Part shown: positions 1 through 8,114 of the stretch, in pieces
Layout: each line of letters begins with the position of its first letter
Position numbering within the stretch: the first letter of the stretch is position 1
Assembly: GCA_036257595.1 (NCBI GenBank)
Contig: DATAFF010000091.1
Span: 1 to 18,798 of the forward strand
Reading direction: 5' to 3'
Source: DATAFF01 sp036257595
GTDB taxonomy: Bacteria > Pseudomonadota > Alphaproteobacteria > Rhizobiales > Aestuariivirgaceae
DNA: 18,798 nucleotides
Program-made: the position numbers and the translations under genes
The notes under the pieces: model-generated
Told to the model about the DNA's origin: nothing
Databases searched by the model: none
What the model saw: the letters and a program-made list of their open reading frames with translations, nothing else

Positions 1-68
1 CGATGAAGATCCACAGCATTGCATCCTGCAAGAGGCGAAGTGGTACAGCGGCCTCCGCGCGAGATGCT

Positions 69-1601
69 CTAATACGCATTGTCGCTCTTGAGCAGCGCAA
101 AGGGCGTCGCTGCGAGGATGAAAAGGTCGAGCATCAGCGACCAGTTCTCGATGTAATAAAGATCATGGTCGACGCGGTGAACAAGCTTCTCCTCGGTGTC
201 GGTCTCGCCGCGCCAGCCATTGATCTGCGCCCAGCCGGTGATCCCGGGCTTCACCCGGTGGCGCGCGAAATAGCCATCGACCACCTCGGCATAGAGCCGG
301 TCGCGCGCCTTGGCCTCGCGGGCATGGGGCCGTGGACCGACCAGCGACAGCGTGCCGTTCAGCACATTGAAGAGCTGCGGGAGTTCGTCGATGCTCCATT
401 TCCTGATGAAGCGGCCGACTCGCGTCACCCGCTCGTCGTCGCGTGTCACCAGGCGAACGGCATCGGGATCGGAGCGTTCGAAATGCATCGAGCGGAACTT
501 GAAGATCTCGATCAGCCCGTTGTTGAAGCCGTAGCGCTTCTGACGGAACAGCACCGGACCGCGGCTGTCGAGCTTGATCGCCAACACCGTCAGAGCCATC
601 AGCGGCAGAAGTCCGATCAGCGCGAGGCTGGCCAGGAGCTTGTCCGCGAAATTCTTGACCAGCGAGTCCCAATCGGCGATCGGCTTGTCGGCAAGGTCGA
701 GAAAGGGAACCTCGCCGACATAAGAATAGGCTCGCGGTCGAAAGCGCAGAGCCTGCATGTGAGCGCTGAGCCGGATATCCACCGGCAGAACCCACAGTTG
801 CTTGAGCACCTGCATGAGACGCTCCTCGGCGGTGAGCGGAAAGGTGACGGCCAGAAGATCGACGCGAGAGCGGCGCGCAAAGTCGACGAGCTCGGCGATC
901 GTTCCAAGCTTGCGATAACGGCCGATCGTCGTCGGCGAGCGGTGATCGTGGCGATCGTCGAACACGCCGACGATCTCGATGTCGGTGGCCGAGGTCTCCA
1001 GCGCTTCGACGAGGCGACGCGCCGGCTCGCCGCCACCAACCAGCACGCAGCGGCGGAGCAGCTGGCCATTGTTTCTCATTCGCTGAAGGAGCCGCGCCGC
1101 CGCGACACGGTAGAGGATTGTCATGGCAAGGCTGCTCAACAGCCATGATGCCAGCCAGAGGCGCGAGAACTGCGCGCCTGCCTTGCTGAAGAACATGAGC
1201 CCGGCAAAGGCGGCGGATACTGCCATGTAACTGGTGCCGAGACCGCCAATGATCCGGGCCGGCTGCAGCAATGCCTCGATGGCATAGAGCCGCCGAATTC
1301 GAATCAGGAGCAAAATGGCGAGCGTGACGATGACGAGCACCGCGCCATAGGTCAGAAGGGTAAAGTCGTCATCCGGCTGTACATGGCAAAGCATCAGCGC
1401 AATGCCGAGACCGATGATCACCAGCCCCTCGCCGAAGGCAGCGAGGCCTTGAACCACGCTGCGCGAGATCAGCGGCGCTTTGACCGGCTCCTTGGTCAGC
1501 TGCACGGCGGCAAGCCGCGGCTTTTCTGTGGTCTTCGTCGGCAGGGCATCGCGCCGCTGCTTTGGGAAGCTTGCGACCTTGCGGTGAGTCTGTTGCGCCA
1601 T
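69..1601 (-). CDS. Undecaprenyl-phosphate sugar phosphotransferase (polyprenyl glycosylphosphotransferase)
   Basis: Inner-membrane enzyme that should transfer a sugar-1-phosphate from a nucleotide sugar to undecaprenyl phosphate, the first step in building an exopolysaccharide repeat unit. The 510-residue product has the full-length WcaJ/PssA-like layout: a cytoplasmic N-terminus rich in Lys/Arg, hydrophobic segments at about 57-75, 85-102, 120-142 and 148-168, a Rossmann-like central domain starting near VLVGGG (about 186-191), and a C-terminal bacterial sugar transferase domain after a membrane helix near 320-345. The catalytic domain carries FKFRSMH, DELPQLFNVL, SLVGPRP and KPGITGWAQINGWRGET, all family hallmarks. 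ATG at 1601 is preferred, with GGGGA about 9 bases upstream; an in-frame GTG at 1607 would add two residues. It is last in a leftward set with the GT4 and export genes, after an 85-base gap. The sugar (glucose or galactose) cannot be told from the sequence. Confidence 0.93.
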   Translation of the reverse strand: MAQQTHRKVASFPKQRRDALPTKTTEKPRLAAVQLTKEPVKAPLISRSVVQGLAAFGEGLVIIGLGIALMLCHVQPDDDFTLLTYGAVLVIVTLAILLLIRIRRLYAIEALLQPARIIGGLGTSYMAVSAAFAGLMFFSKAGAQFSRLWLASWLLSSLAMTILYRVAAARLLQRMRNNGQLLRRCVLVGGGEPARRLVEALETSATDIEIVGVFDDRHDHRSPTTIGRYRKLGTIAELVDFARRSRVDLLAVTFPLTAEERLMQVLKQLWVLPVDIRLSAHMQALRFRPRAYSYVGEVPFLDLADKPIADWDSLVKNFADKLLASLALIGLLPLMALTVLAIKLDSRGPVLFRQKRYGFNNGLIEIFKFRSMHFERSDPDAVRLVTRDDERVTRVGRFIRKWSIDELPQLFNVLNGTLSLVGPRPHAREAKARDRLYAEVVDGYFARHRVKPGITGWAQINGWRGETDTEEKLVHRVDHDLYYIENWSLMLDLFILAATPFALLKSDNAY

Positions 1602-1635
1602 CTGCACTGGTCCCCGGCATCATTCCAATGCAGCC

Positions 1636-1656
1636 GGCCAGAGCAACTCTTGGGCC
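1636..1656. repeat. Small stem-loop between the glycosyltransferase and phosphotransferase genes
   Basis: GGCCAGAG and CTCTTGGGCC form a stem of eight pairs with a two-base bulge and a three-base loop. It lies in the 85-base gap between two leftward genes. No T-run follows on the leftward strand, so it does not look like an intrinsic terminator. It could stabilise or separate the two parts of the transcript, but this is only a possibility. Confidence 0.35.
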
Positions 1657-1686
1657 GCCATGCCGCCGTATCATTTCGGGACAAGG

Positions 1687-2796
1687 TCAGGCTGCAACGG
1701 GCGTGTGTCGGAGAGCGGTCGCATAGAAACCGATGACCGCTTCGGTCATGCGGGATGCGTTGAAGCGCTGCAACATGGCTTGCGCCTGCGACCGTGCCTT
1801 GGCTTCGACCGAAAAATCGGCCAGCGCGGCGTCGACGGCCGTGAGAAGGCCTCGCGCATCACCCGGAGTCACAAGGCTGCCGGCCGGGACCAGTTCCGGA
1901 ATACCTCCTGTCCGGCTGGCAATGAGCGGTCGCGCGGCAGCCATCGTCTCGAGCATCACATAGGGAAACGACTCGGCGCGCGATGGCAGGACGAGCAGGC
2001 GGCCGCGTCGCAGGGCCTGACGGACCGGAAGGGGGCCGTGAAAGCTGACGAGATGGTCGACACCCTTCAATCGGACCTGATGGCGCAAGCTCCGCTCGTC
2101 GGGACCGGAGCCGATGATTGCCAGCCGGAGTGAGCGCCGCGGCGCTGCCAGCGCCACCGCCTCGATCAGCACATCGGCGCCCTTGATCCATCGCAGCTCG
2201 CCGATGAACAGGAGGTCGGCAGCGTCGTGATCCGGCAGGACTGGGGAGAATTCCTCGGGCCACAAGCCATTGTGGATGACCCGGAATGGCTGATCGCCGA
2301 GACCGATGAGATCGTCAAAGACATCGCGCTCATGAGAGCAGACGAAGATGAGGCCGCTGGTGACGCCGCGCAACAGCCGCTCGGTCCCGAGATAAGCCAC
2401 TCCGTCGAGCGATGACCATCGATAATGGAGGCTGCCGCCATGTGGCGTGTAGACCGTTGGCGTTGCGATGAGCCGGCCGGCGAGCCGGGCATGGAGCCCG
2501 CCTTTGGCGCCATGGCCATGAATGATGTCGGGCCGCAATCGTGCAAGCTGTCTGGCGATGCGTTGTGCCGTCACCAGATCGCCGGCGCCCGGCAATCGAG
2601 ATATCGGAAGCGGATGAATGCCGAGGCGACACCACTCGAACAGGGCATCGCCAGCCGGAATGACCGGTGTCGTGTCGCACACCAGGCCCACCTTATGACC
2701 GGCCTCCGTCTGGCCGCGTGCGAGATCGCGGACATGGCGGAACAGCCCGCCGACAGGAGCGCGGAAAACATGAATGATGCGAAGGCGACCGATCAT
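1687..2796 (-). CDS. Glycosyltransferase family 4 (GT-B fold)
   Basis: Cytoplasmic retaining glycosyltransferase expected to add a sugar from a nucleotide donor to the growing lipid-linked exopolysaccharide unit. The 369-residue product has a GT-B layout: an N-terminal acceptor domain starting RIIHVFRAPVGGLFRHV with HGHGAKGG near 93-100, then a donor domain from about residue 195 with FIGELRWIKGADVLIEA, IIGSGPD and the EX7E motif E275-SFPYVML-E283, followed by TGGIPELV. The frame stays open further upstream into the export gene, but the ATG at 2796 begins exactly where family homology should begin. It lies 10 bases after the stop of the export gene. No good ribosome-binding site precedes it, so translation may depend on coupling to the upstream gene. 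Donor and acceptor are unknown. Confidence 0.92.
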   Translation of the reverse strand: MIGRLRIIHVFRAPVGGLFRHVRDLARGQTEAGHKVGLVCDTTPVIPAGDALFEWCRLGIHPLPISRLPGAGDLVTAQRIARQLARLRPDIIHGHGAKGGLHARLAGRLIATPTVYTPHGGSLHYRWSSLDGVAYLGTERLLRGVTSGLIFVCSHERDVFDDLIGLGDQPFRVIHNGLWPEEFSPVLPDHDAADLLFIGELRWIKGADVLIEAVALAAPRRSLRLAIIGSGPDERSLRHQVRLKGVDHLVSFHGPLPVRQALRRGRLLVLPSRAESFPYVMLETMAAARPLIASRTGGIPELVPAGSLVTPGDARGLLTAVDAALADFSVEAKARSQAQAMLQRFNASRMTEAVIGFYATALRHTPVAA

Positions 2797-2806
2797 GCCG
2801 TCATCG

Positions 2807-3502
2807 CTAGAACCAGCGTTCCCGGATGTAGATGGTGTCTCCGGGATAGACATAAGTCGTAACCGGGACGCGGAATGTCCGGGTTCCGTCAGCCGATTTC
2901 CGGGTGACGAGCACTGCGCCTTCATCGGCGCGCGGCGTGTAGCCGCCCGCGATGGCGATGGCATTCTGCACGGTCATGCCGGTCTGATAGGGAAAGCCAC
3001 CCGCCTGATTGACCTGCCCCAGAATGAAAAAGGGACGGGTGCCGACGATCTGCACCGCGACGCTCGGATTGCGCAGGAAGCCGGCGCGCAGGCGATCCCC
3101 GATCACCCGTTCGATCTCCGAGGTGGTGAGGCCGCGGACCTGCAGATCATTGACCAGGGGCAGCGAGATCTTGCCGGTACTGTCGACAATATGCTCGCCG
3201 GCCAGATCGGGCTGACCCAGCACCTTGATCGACAGGCGGTCACCGGCGCCGACGCGATAGCCGTAGAGGAACTCATAGGACGCCGCTTCGCCGCTCGACC
3301 CGAATGGCGGAAGCGAGCCGGTCCGGTCGCCCGCTTTGGCGCTGGATGCGGCGGACACCGCTTCCGGCCCTTGGGCGAAAACCCCACCGGACATCAGCCC
3401 GGCGCCGCCCGGCGGTGCCGAGGGCATTGTCGTGTCCCAGTCGGCGGCGCAACCGCCCAAAGCTGAAGACAGCATCACTGCTATGAGAGATCGAATATGC
3501 AC
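2807..3502 (-). CDS. Outer-membrane polysaccharide export lipoprotein (Wza/ExoF-like, Poly_export plus SLBB)
   Basis: Predicted periplasmic/outer-membrane component that lets exopolysaccharide cross the envelope, partnering with the Wzz/GumC-type protein encoded divergently. The 231-residue product starts with a short lipoprotein signal ending in a lipobox (LGGC, Cys18). A low-complexity linker follows to about residue 75, then a Poly_export domain at about 79-155 with YRVGAGDRLSIKVLGQPDL and VDSTGKISLPLVNDLQVRG, and one SLBB-like domain at about 157-210 with FFILGQVNQAGGFPYQTGMT. It is much shorter than Wza and lacks the C-terminal amphipathic barrel helix, as is common for rhizobial and Gum-type exporters. 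The start codon is GTG; the first internal ATG (codon 10) would destroy the signal peptide. It heads the leftward set of three polysaccharide genes. Confidence 0.92.
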   Translation of the reverse strand: MHIRSLIAVMLSSALGGCAADWDTTMPSAPPGGAGLMSGGVFAQGPEAVSAASSAKAGDRTGSLPPFGSSGEAASYEFLYGYRVGAGDRLSIKVLGQPDLAGEHIVDSTGKISLPLVNDLQVRGLTTSEIERVIGDRLRAGFLRNPSVAVQIVGTRPFFILGQVNQAGGFPYQTGMTVQNAIAIAGGYTPRADEGAVLVTRKSADGTRTFRVPVTTYVYPGDTIYIRERWF

Positions 3503-3632
3503 CGCCCCGGCCCGATCGTGTTCGTTGGCGGATCACATGCCCGCCCCGATCGCCCGCAACCTTAGGGTCGCATCGTTAACAACTTCCTTACCATGTCCGC
3601 ACCAATCTCCGCCCAATGATTGGGGGACGGCG
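3503..3632. promoter_or_regulatory. Divergent promoter region of the exopolysaccharide locus
   Basis: This 130-base gap separates the leftward export gene from the rightward chain-length gene, so it must carry the promoters of both arms unless they are read through from elsewhere. I cannot assign convincing -35/-10 boxes. A short AT-richer stretch with GTTAACAACTTCCTTACC (about 3573-3590) stands out from its GC-rich surroundings. It only loosely resembles a CtrA-type TTAA-N7-TTAA site, with the second half as CTTA. A strong ribosome-binding site, GGGGGA, lies at about 3622-3627 before the rightward ATG. Confidence 0.45.
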
Positions 3633-5759
3633 ATGCACGATTCCGAAATGCGATCCTTGGCGAGCGGCGTCGCCTCGGCAGTCGATCTGCGCGATGTGTT
3701 GTCCGGCTTGTGGCGTCGCAAGCGCGCCATGGCGATCACCACCTTGATGGCGACTCTCATCGGCCTTGCCTTCGCCTTTTCAGCAACCCCGCGCTACACG
3801 GCGGAATCGCGGGTGATTGTCGACAAGTTCGATACCGCTTTTTCCCGCAGCGATCGCGCCGATGACAGCGCCCGCGACATCAGCGAGCAGCTGGTGACCA
3901 GTCAGGTCGAGGTCTTGCGGTCGCGCGACATCGCCAAGCGGGTCGTCGATGCGCTCGACCTCGTCGACAGTCCAGAGTTCTCCGGCCGCGGCGTGCCGGT
4001 CTCGCCCATCACGCGGATCCTTGCGCCGCTCGGCTTCATCGCCGATCCCCGCAAGAAGACGCCGGAGCAACGGGCGATCGAAGCCTATTACCGCAATCTC
4101 GTGGTCTATGTGGTTCCGAAATCGCAGGTGATCGCCATCGAGTTCACATCCCGCATCCCCGACATGGCGGCGAAACTCGCCAATGCCGTCGCTCACACCT
4201 ATGTCGTCGAGACGCGCCAGGCCCAGACCGAGCCGACCGGGCGCGCCCGCGATTGGCTCGCCGGCCAGATCGAGGAATTGCGCGGCAAGGTCGTGGCCTC
4301 GGAAACCGCGGCGGAGGCGTTCCGTGCCAAGGCGGGGCTGCTCAAGGGCACGACGGCGACGCTTGGCTCCCAGGAGCTGTCGGAGCTCAACAGCCAGATC
4401 ATACTTGCCGAGTCGAACCGTTCCGAGGCGCAGGCCAGGGCCAAGGCGATACGCGAGCTGCTGGCACGCACCGGAACGGTCGATGCCTCGGTTGCAGTGC
4501 TCGATTCGCCGCTGGTGCAGCGCCTGCGCGAGCAACAGGTGGCGCTCATACGCAGCCGCGCCGAGCTGTCGACGATCTATCTCGGCAACCATCCGAGACT
4601 CATTGCGGTCAATCGCGAGCTTTCCGATCTCGACCGGCAGATCAGGACCGAGGCGCTGAAGATCGTCGACCGCCTCGATCAGGAGGCCAAGATTGCCGCG
4701 GCCCGCGAGACCTCGCTGCGCTCATCCCTCAACGGGCTCAAGACCCGGGCCTCGGAAACCAATGTCGACGACGTCAAGCTCAGGGCGTTGGAGCGCGAGG
4801 CGGCCGCCAACCGATCGCTGCTCGAGACATTTCTCAACCGCTACACCGATGCGCGGGCGCGCGACACGGTGAACGCCCAGCCGGGGCTTGCGCGGGTGAT
4901 CTCGCGGGCAGATGTGCCAACCGAGCCATCCTACCCGAAACGCGGTCCGATCGTGCTGCTGTCGATCCTTGCCGGGTTCACTATTGCTCTCGGGCTCGCC
5001 TTTCTCGGCGAGGTCATGTCGACCGTCGCCCAGATCGAGCAGCAGGCGGTCGACCCGCCAAGGGTCTTGGCCAGCAACCCGCAGCCGACACCGGAGCCGG
5101 CGCCCGCCGGTGCCTCGCCGTCCTTCGATCTATGCTCGGCAATCGCCCAGCCGGCGCTGTGCCACGGCCTTGCGGGGGCCTCGCTGGCGATCATCGGTTC
5201 CTGGATCCAGAGTCAGCGCCAGACGCTTGGGGTCAAGCGCATGTCGATCATGGGCCTCGGCCGCGAGGATGACGGCGCCGCTCTCCTCACTGGCATCGGG
5301 CGGTGGCTGGCGCTTCAGGGCACCCGGGTCATGGCGGTCGATTGCGGTTTCCAGCCCGACAGCGCGACCGAGCCTGGTGCCCGACCTGGTTTGACCGAGC
5401 TCCTGTCGGGGGCTGCCGCTTTCTCCAATGTCGTGGTGCTCGACAAGGATAGCCCGCTGCAGCTGATTACGGCGGGGCAGGCGACAGCAACGGCGGGACC
5501 GCTTCTCGCATCGGCCCGGTTCGATGCGGTGCTCGAGGCGTTGGACCAGAACTACGAGATGGTGTTGATGAATTTCGGCGCCGCCAACGCCGAAACAGTT
5601 CCGCTCGTGCTCAAGAGCCATGCGATGCTGCTCGTGGTCTCGGGCGATCGGGTACAGGATGGGGCACTGTTCTGCGGGTCGCTGTCCGCCGCTGGTGTTC
5701 GCGCTGCCCGCTTTGTGATTGCCAGCGATAGCAAGCCCCCGATCGCGTTGAGTGCATGA
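3633..5759 (+). CDS. Wzz/GumC-type exopolysaccharide chain-length protein with degenerate BY-kinase-like domain
   Basis: Polysaccharide co-polymerase of the inner membrane, expected to set chain length and couple polymerisation to export with the nearby lipoprotein. The 708-residue product has a Wzz N-terminus with a membrane helix at about 33-50, a long periplasmic coiled-coil region at about 195-410, a Pro-rich VPTEPSYPKRGP segment leading to a second helix at about 439-460, and a cytoplasmic ParA/BY-kinase-like domain at about 505-700. That domain keeps the usual order (GLTELLSG, a YEMVLMNFG strand, AMLLVVSGDRVQ). The Walker A loop, however, is GLGREDDGAA with no GKS/GKT, the Walker A' aspartate pair reads VDCGF, and the Walker B aspartate is Asn647. 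The C-terminus lacks a tyrosine cluster. It is probably a non-catalytic regulator. ATG at 3633 follows GGGGGA; longer in-frame starts would run through the divergent promoter. Confidence 0.9.
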   Translation: MHDSEMRSLASGVASAVDLRDVLSGLWRRKRAMAITTLMATLIGLAFAFSATPRYTAESRVIVDKFDTAFSRSDRADDSARDISEQLVTSQVEVLRSRDIAKRVVDALDLVDSPEFSGRGVPVSPITRILAPLGFIADPRKKTPEQRAIEAYYRNLVVYVVPKSQVIAIEFTSRIPDMAAKLANAVAHTYVVETRQAQTEPTGRARDWLAGQIEELRGKVVASETAAEAFRAKAGLLKGTTATLGSQELSELNSQIILAESNRSEAQARAKAIRELLARTGTVDASVAVLDSPLVQRLREQQVALIRSRAELSTIYLGNHPRLIAVNRELSDLDRQIRTEALKIVDRLDQEAKIAAARETSLRSSLNGLKTRASETNVDDVKLRALEREAAANRSLLETFLNRYTDARARDTVNAQPGLARVISRADVPTEPSYPKRGPIVLLSILAGFTIALGLAFLGEVMSTVAQIEQQAVDPPRVLASNPQPTPEPAPAGASPSFDLCSAIAQPALCHGLAGASLAIIGSWIQSQRQTLGVKRMSIMGLGREDDGAALLTGIGRWLALQGTRVMAVDCGFQPDSATEPGARPGLTELLSGAAAFSNVVVLDKDSPLQLITAGQATATAGPLLASARFDAVLEALDQNYEMVLMNFGAANAETVPLVLKSHAMLLVVSGDRVQDGALFCGSLSAAGVRAARFVIASDSKPPIALSA

Positions 5760-6808
5760 TCCGGAGAAGCTCCCTCTACCGTACCGGCCTCGACGCCATC
5801 CGGGTGAGCGGCGCTGCCAGGCTCCTGGCGCCGGCCTTGCGGGATCTCGGCGCGATCTTCATGCTGCATCATGTGGTCCCCGCCGATCGAGCGCGAGGCG
5901 GCTTTGCCCCCAATGCCGGGCTCGAGGTCACACCGGAGTTCCTCGATGCCGTCATCGCTCATGTCAAGCAGGCGGGCTATCGCCTGGCATCGCTCGATGA
6001 GGCGGTGGAGGTGGTGAAGCGGGGAACGGAGAAGCAGCCCCTCGCCGTGTTCACCCTCGATGACGGCTATCGCGACAATTTTCTCCATGCCTGGCCGGTG
6101 TTCCGCGCGCATGATTGCCCGTTCACCATCTTCGTCGCGCCGGCGATCACCGACGGCAAATCGGAGCTGTGGTGGAAGACGCTCGAGCACGTCATCGCCT
6201 GGAGCGATGTCGTCGACCCGCGCGGCCTGCTGCCCGGCGAGGTGATCAGACTTTATTCCGACGGCGACAGGCGCACTGCCTGGCGTCGCCTCTATCGGGC
6301 CTTACGAGCACTCGATCCCCACCGCCAGACTCACGCCATTCGCGCACTCTCGGTCGCTCACGGTGTCAATACCGGTCTTCTGTGCCGCAGCCTTGCCATG
6401 GACTGGAGCGAGATCCGCACCATCGCAAGCGACCCGTTGTGCAGCATCGGCGCTCATACCGTGCACCATCTCGCCTTGGCCCGGCTCGATGCCGGCGAGG
6501 CTTTCCGGGAAGCCGTGGCATCGCGCGATCGGATTGCCGCAGAGACCGGCACGCGCCCCACGACCTTCGCCTATCCCTATGGCGATGCCTCCTCCTGCGG
6601 CCCGCGCGATTTCCGCCTGATCGCCGAGGCCGGCTTTGCCGCTGCAGTGACCACCCGCAAGGGCCTCCTCAAAGCACGCCACGTCGCAGAGCTGACGGCG
6701 CTGCCCCGCCTGTCGCTCAACGGCTCCTATCAGGAGCTGCGGCATGTCGAGACGCTTCTGTCCGGCGTCCCCTTCAGCCTGTGGAACCTGGTGACATCCA
6801 GCGGATGA
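5756..6808 (+). CDS. Polysaccharide deacetylase (NodB/CE4 family)
   Basis: Expected metal-dependent deacetylase acting on N- or O-acetylated sugars, probably modifying the exopolysaccharide made by this locus. The 350-residue product shows the CE4 motifs in order: FTLDDGYRDN at 99-108 (motif 1, with the Asp pair), HTVHH at 234-238 (motif 2, metal-binding HxxxH) and FAYPYG at 271-276 (motif 3). About 125 residues lie between motifs 1 and 2, which is longer than in NodB and typical of larger polysaccharide deacetylases. No signal peptide is evident, so it may act in the cytoplasm or at the membrane. Its ATG overlaps the stop of the chain-length gene (ATGA), which indicates translational coupling and a shared job. 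Its 3' end overlaps the convergent DUF2842 gene by 35 bases. Confidence 0.9.
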   Translation: MIRRSSLYRTGLDAIRVSGAARLLAPALRDLGAIFMLHHVVPADRARGGFAPNAGLEVTPEFLDAVIAHVKQAGYRLASLDEAVEVVKRGTEKQPLAVFTLDDGYRDNFLHAWPVFRAHDCPFTIFVAPAITDGKSELWWKTLEHVIAWSDVVDPRGLLPGEVIRLYSDGDRRTAWRRLYRALRALDPHRQTHAIRALSVAHGVNTGLLCRSLAMDWSEIRTIASDPLCSIGAHTVHHLALARLDAGEAFREAVASRDRIAAETGTRPTTFAYPYGDASSCGPRDFRLIAEAGFAAAVTTRKGLLKARHVAELTALPRLSLNGSYQELRHVETLLSGVPFSLWNLVTSSG

Positions 6809-6983
6809 TTGCCATTGCCCCGGGCAGCCAGAGGAGCCCAAGGGCGATGAAGCCGACGAGCTCGACCAATGGTGACTGCCCGACCAGCAGCGTGCCGCCG
6901 AGCACCATGGCAAAAAGGCTGTAGGCGACGAGGAACACGACGACGGCCACGGTGCCGAGAAGCTTGCGCCAGCGCATGGACAT
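6774..6983 (-). CDS. DUF2842 small membrane protein
   Basis: A 69-residue protein with a basic N-terminus (MSMRWRKLLG), a first membrane helix at about 11-33, a short loop, and a second helix at about 42-60 ending in AMAIIRWM. This matches the DUF2842 family as I recall it from Alphaproteobacteria: a short two-helix inner-membrane protein of unknown function. ATG at 6983 is chosen; a second ATG at 6977 is equally good and no clear ribosome-binding site separates them. The frame continues further upstream only as an antisense shadow of the haem A synthase gene. Its gene runs divergently from that gene, with about 65 bases between starts, so they may share a control region. Confidence 0.8.
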   Translation of the reverse strand: MSMRWRKLLGTVAVVVFLVAYSLFAMVLGGTLLVGQSPLVELVGFIALGLLWLPGAMAIIRWMSPGSTG

Positions 6984-7046
6984 GATTGTCCATGCGCGGC
7001 CGGGTGCGGCAGTGTCAAGCTTGCCGGGCCGCAGCGTTCCGGCTAA

Positions 7047-8114
7047 GTGGCGCCGATGACCGCTTCGCCCACCGAGCGCCAGATTGCCGCACGGCCCTTT
7101 ATCAGGCTCTGGCTCTATGGCGTCGCCACCCTGCTGGTCCTGATGGTGGTGGTTGGCGGCGCCACGCGGCTCACCGATTCCGGCCTGTCGATCACCGAGT
7201 GGCAACCGCTGCTCGGGGCCATCCCGCCCCTCAATGACGAAGCCTGGCACCAGGCCTTCGCCAAATATCGCGAGATTCCCGAGTACCAGGTCATCAATGC
7301 CGGCATGACGCTCGAGCAATTCAAATATATCTACTGGTGGGAATGGGTTCACCGGTTCCTTGGCCGCTTCATCGGGGTGGCGTTCTTCCTGCCGTTCCTC
7401 GGTTTCGCCATCAGCCGCAGCATCGAGCCGGGGCTCACCGGGCGTCTCCTGTCGCTCTTCGTGCTCGGGGGAGCGCAAGGGGCGCTCGGTTGGTACATGG
7501 TCAAGTCGGGATTGGTGGATCGGGTCGATGTCAGCCAGTACCGGCTGGCGGCTCATCTGAGTCTCGCGGTGGCGATCTTCGCGGCTTCCCTGTGGATCGC
7601 CTGGGGGATCGGGCGGCCGCGGCGCATCCTGTCATGGCGCCGGCCAATGAGCCTCGCGGCGGTGTTCCTGGTGGCGCTGGTGTTCGTTCAGATTGCGGTG
7701 GGCGGCTTCGTTGCCGGCCTCGACGCCGGTATGGGCTACAACACCTGGCCGCTGATGGATGGCGCGCTCATCCCGGCGGGTCTCGATGCCATGTCGCCCA
7801 GCTGGCGCAATCTTTTCGAGAATGCGCTGACGGTGCAGTTCATCCATCGCGGCATCGCCTATCTGCTGCTGGCGGCGGCGCTGGCGACTCTGATCGTCCT
7901 GCGACGCTCAGGCGCCGACCAATGGCGCTCGGCGGCCCTCCTGCTGGTGGCGATCCTCGTCCAGATGGCGCTCGGCATCTGGACGCTTCTCGCCCAGGTG
8001 CCGGTGCCGCTCGGCCTCGCCCATCAGGCCGGCGCGCTGCTGGTGCTGGCCGCCGCCCTATGGCACCTCGATCGGACGGTCAGCGTCCCATCGCCTGATC
8101 GAGATCGGCGATGA
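7047..8114 (+). CDS. ctaA: Haem A synthase (COX15/CtaA family)
   Basis: Inner-membrane enzyme that oxidises the C8 methyl group of haem O to the formyl group of haem A, for aa3-type cytochrome oxidase. The 355-residue product has eight predicted membrane helices in two four-helix halves. Family features are VVVGGATRLTDSGLSITEW near 34-52, the EWVHR motif with Glu99 and His102, and the further conserved histidines His170 (AAHLS), His267 (FIHRG) and His326 (AHQAG), the likely haem ligands. The repeated DSGLS and GLDAGMGYNTWPLM segments mark the COX15 (alphaproteobacterial/mitochondrial) type. The start could be GTG at 7047 or ATG at 7056; the later one shortens it by three residues. No other oxidase genes are in the window. 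Its 3' end overlaps the convergent sulfhydrylase gene by 35 bases. Confidence 0.95.
   Translation: MAPMTASPTERQIAARPFIRLWLYGVATLLVLMVVVGGATRLTDSGLSITEWQPLLGAIPPLNDEAWHQAFAKYREIPEYQVINAGMTLEQFKYIYWWEWVHRFLGRFIGVAFFLPFLGFAISRSIEPGLTGRLLSLFVLGGAQGALGWYMVKSGLVDRVDVSQYRLAAHLSLAVAIFAASLWIAWGIGRPRRILSWRRPMSLAAVFLVALVFVQIAVGGFVAGLDAGMGYNTWPLMDGALIPAGLDAMSPSWRNLFENALTVQFIHRGIAYLLLAAALATLIVLRRSGADQWRSAALLLVAILVQMALGIWTLLAQVPVPLGLAHQAGALLVLAAALWHLDRTVSVPSPDRDRR

Noticed and set aside
3..1148. Long open frame on the plus strand across the phosphotransferase gene
   Set aside because: Antisense shadow in GC-rich DNA; its protein has no family features, whereas the minus-strand frame shows full sugar-transferase motifs.
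3573..3590. CtrA binding site in the divergent polysaccharide promoter
   Set aside because: The second half-site is CTTA in place of TTAA at the required spacing, so the match is too weak to call.
3336..3632. N-terminal extension of the Wzz-like protein
   Set aside because: The frame is open but crosses the divergent promoter and the start of the export gene; ATG at 3633 has a strong ribosome-binding site and begins the Wzz homology.
4253..5272. 339-codon plus-strand frame inside the Wzz-like gene
   Set aside because: Out-of-frame shadow rich in Arg, Gly and Pro without recognisable domains.
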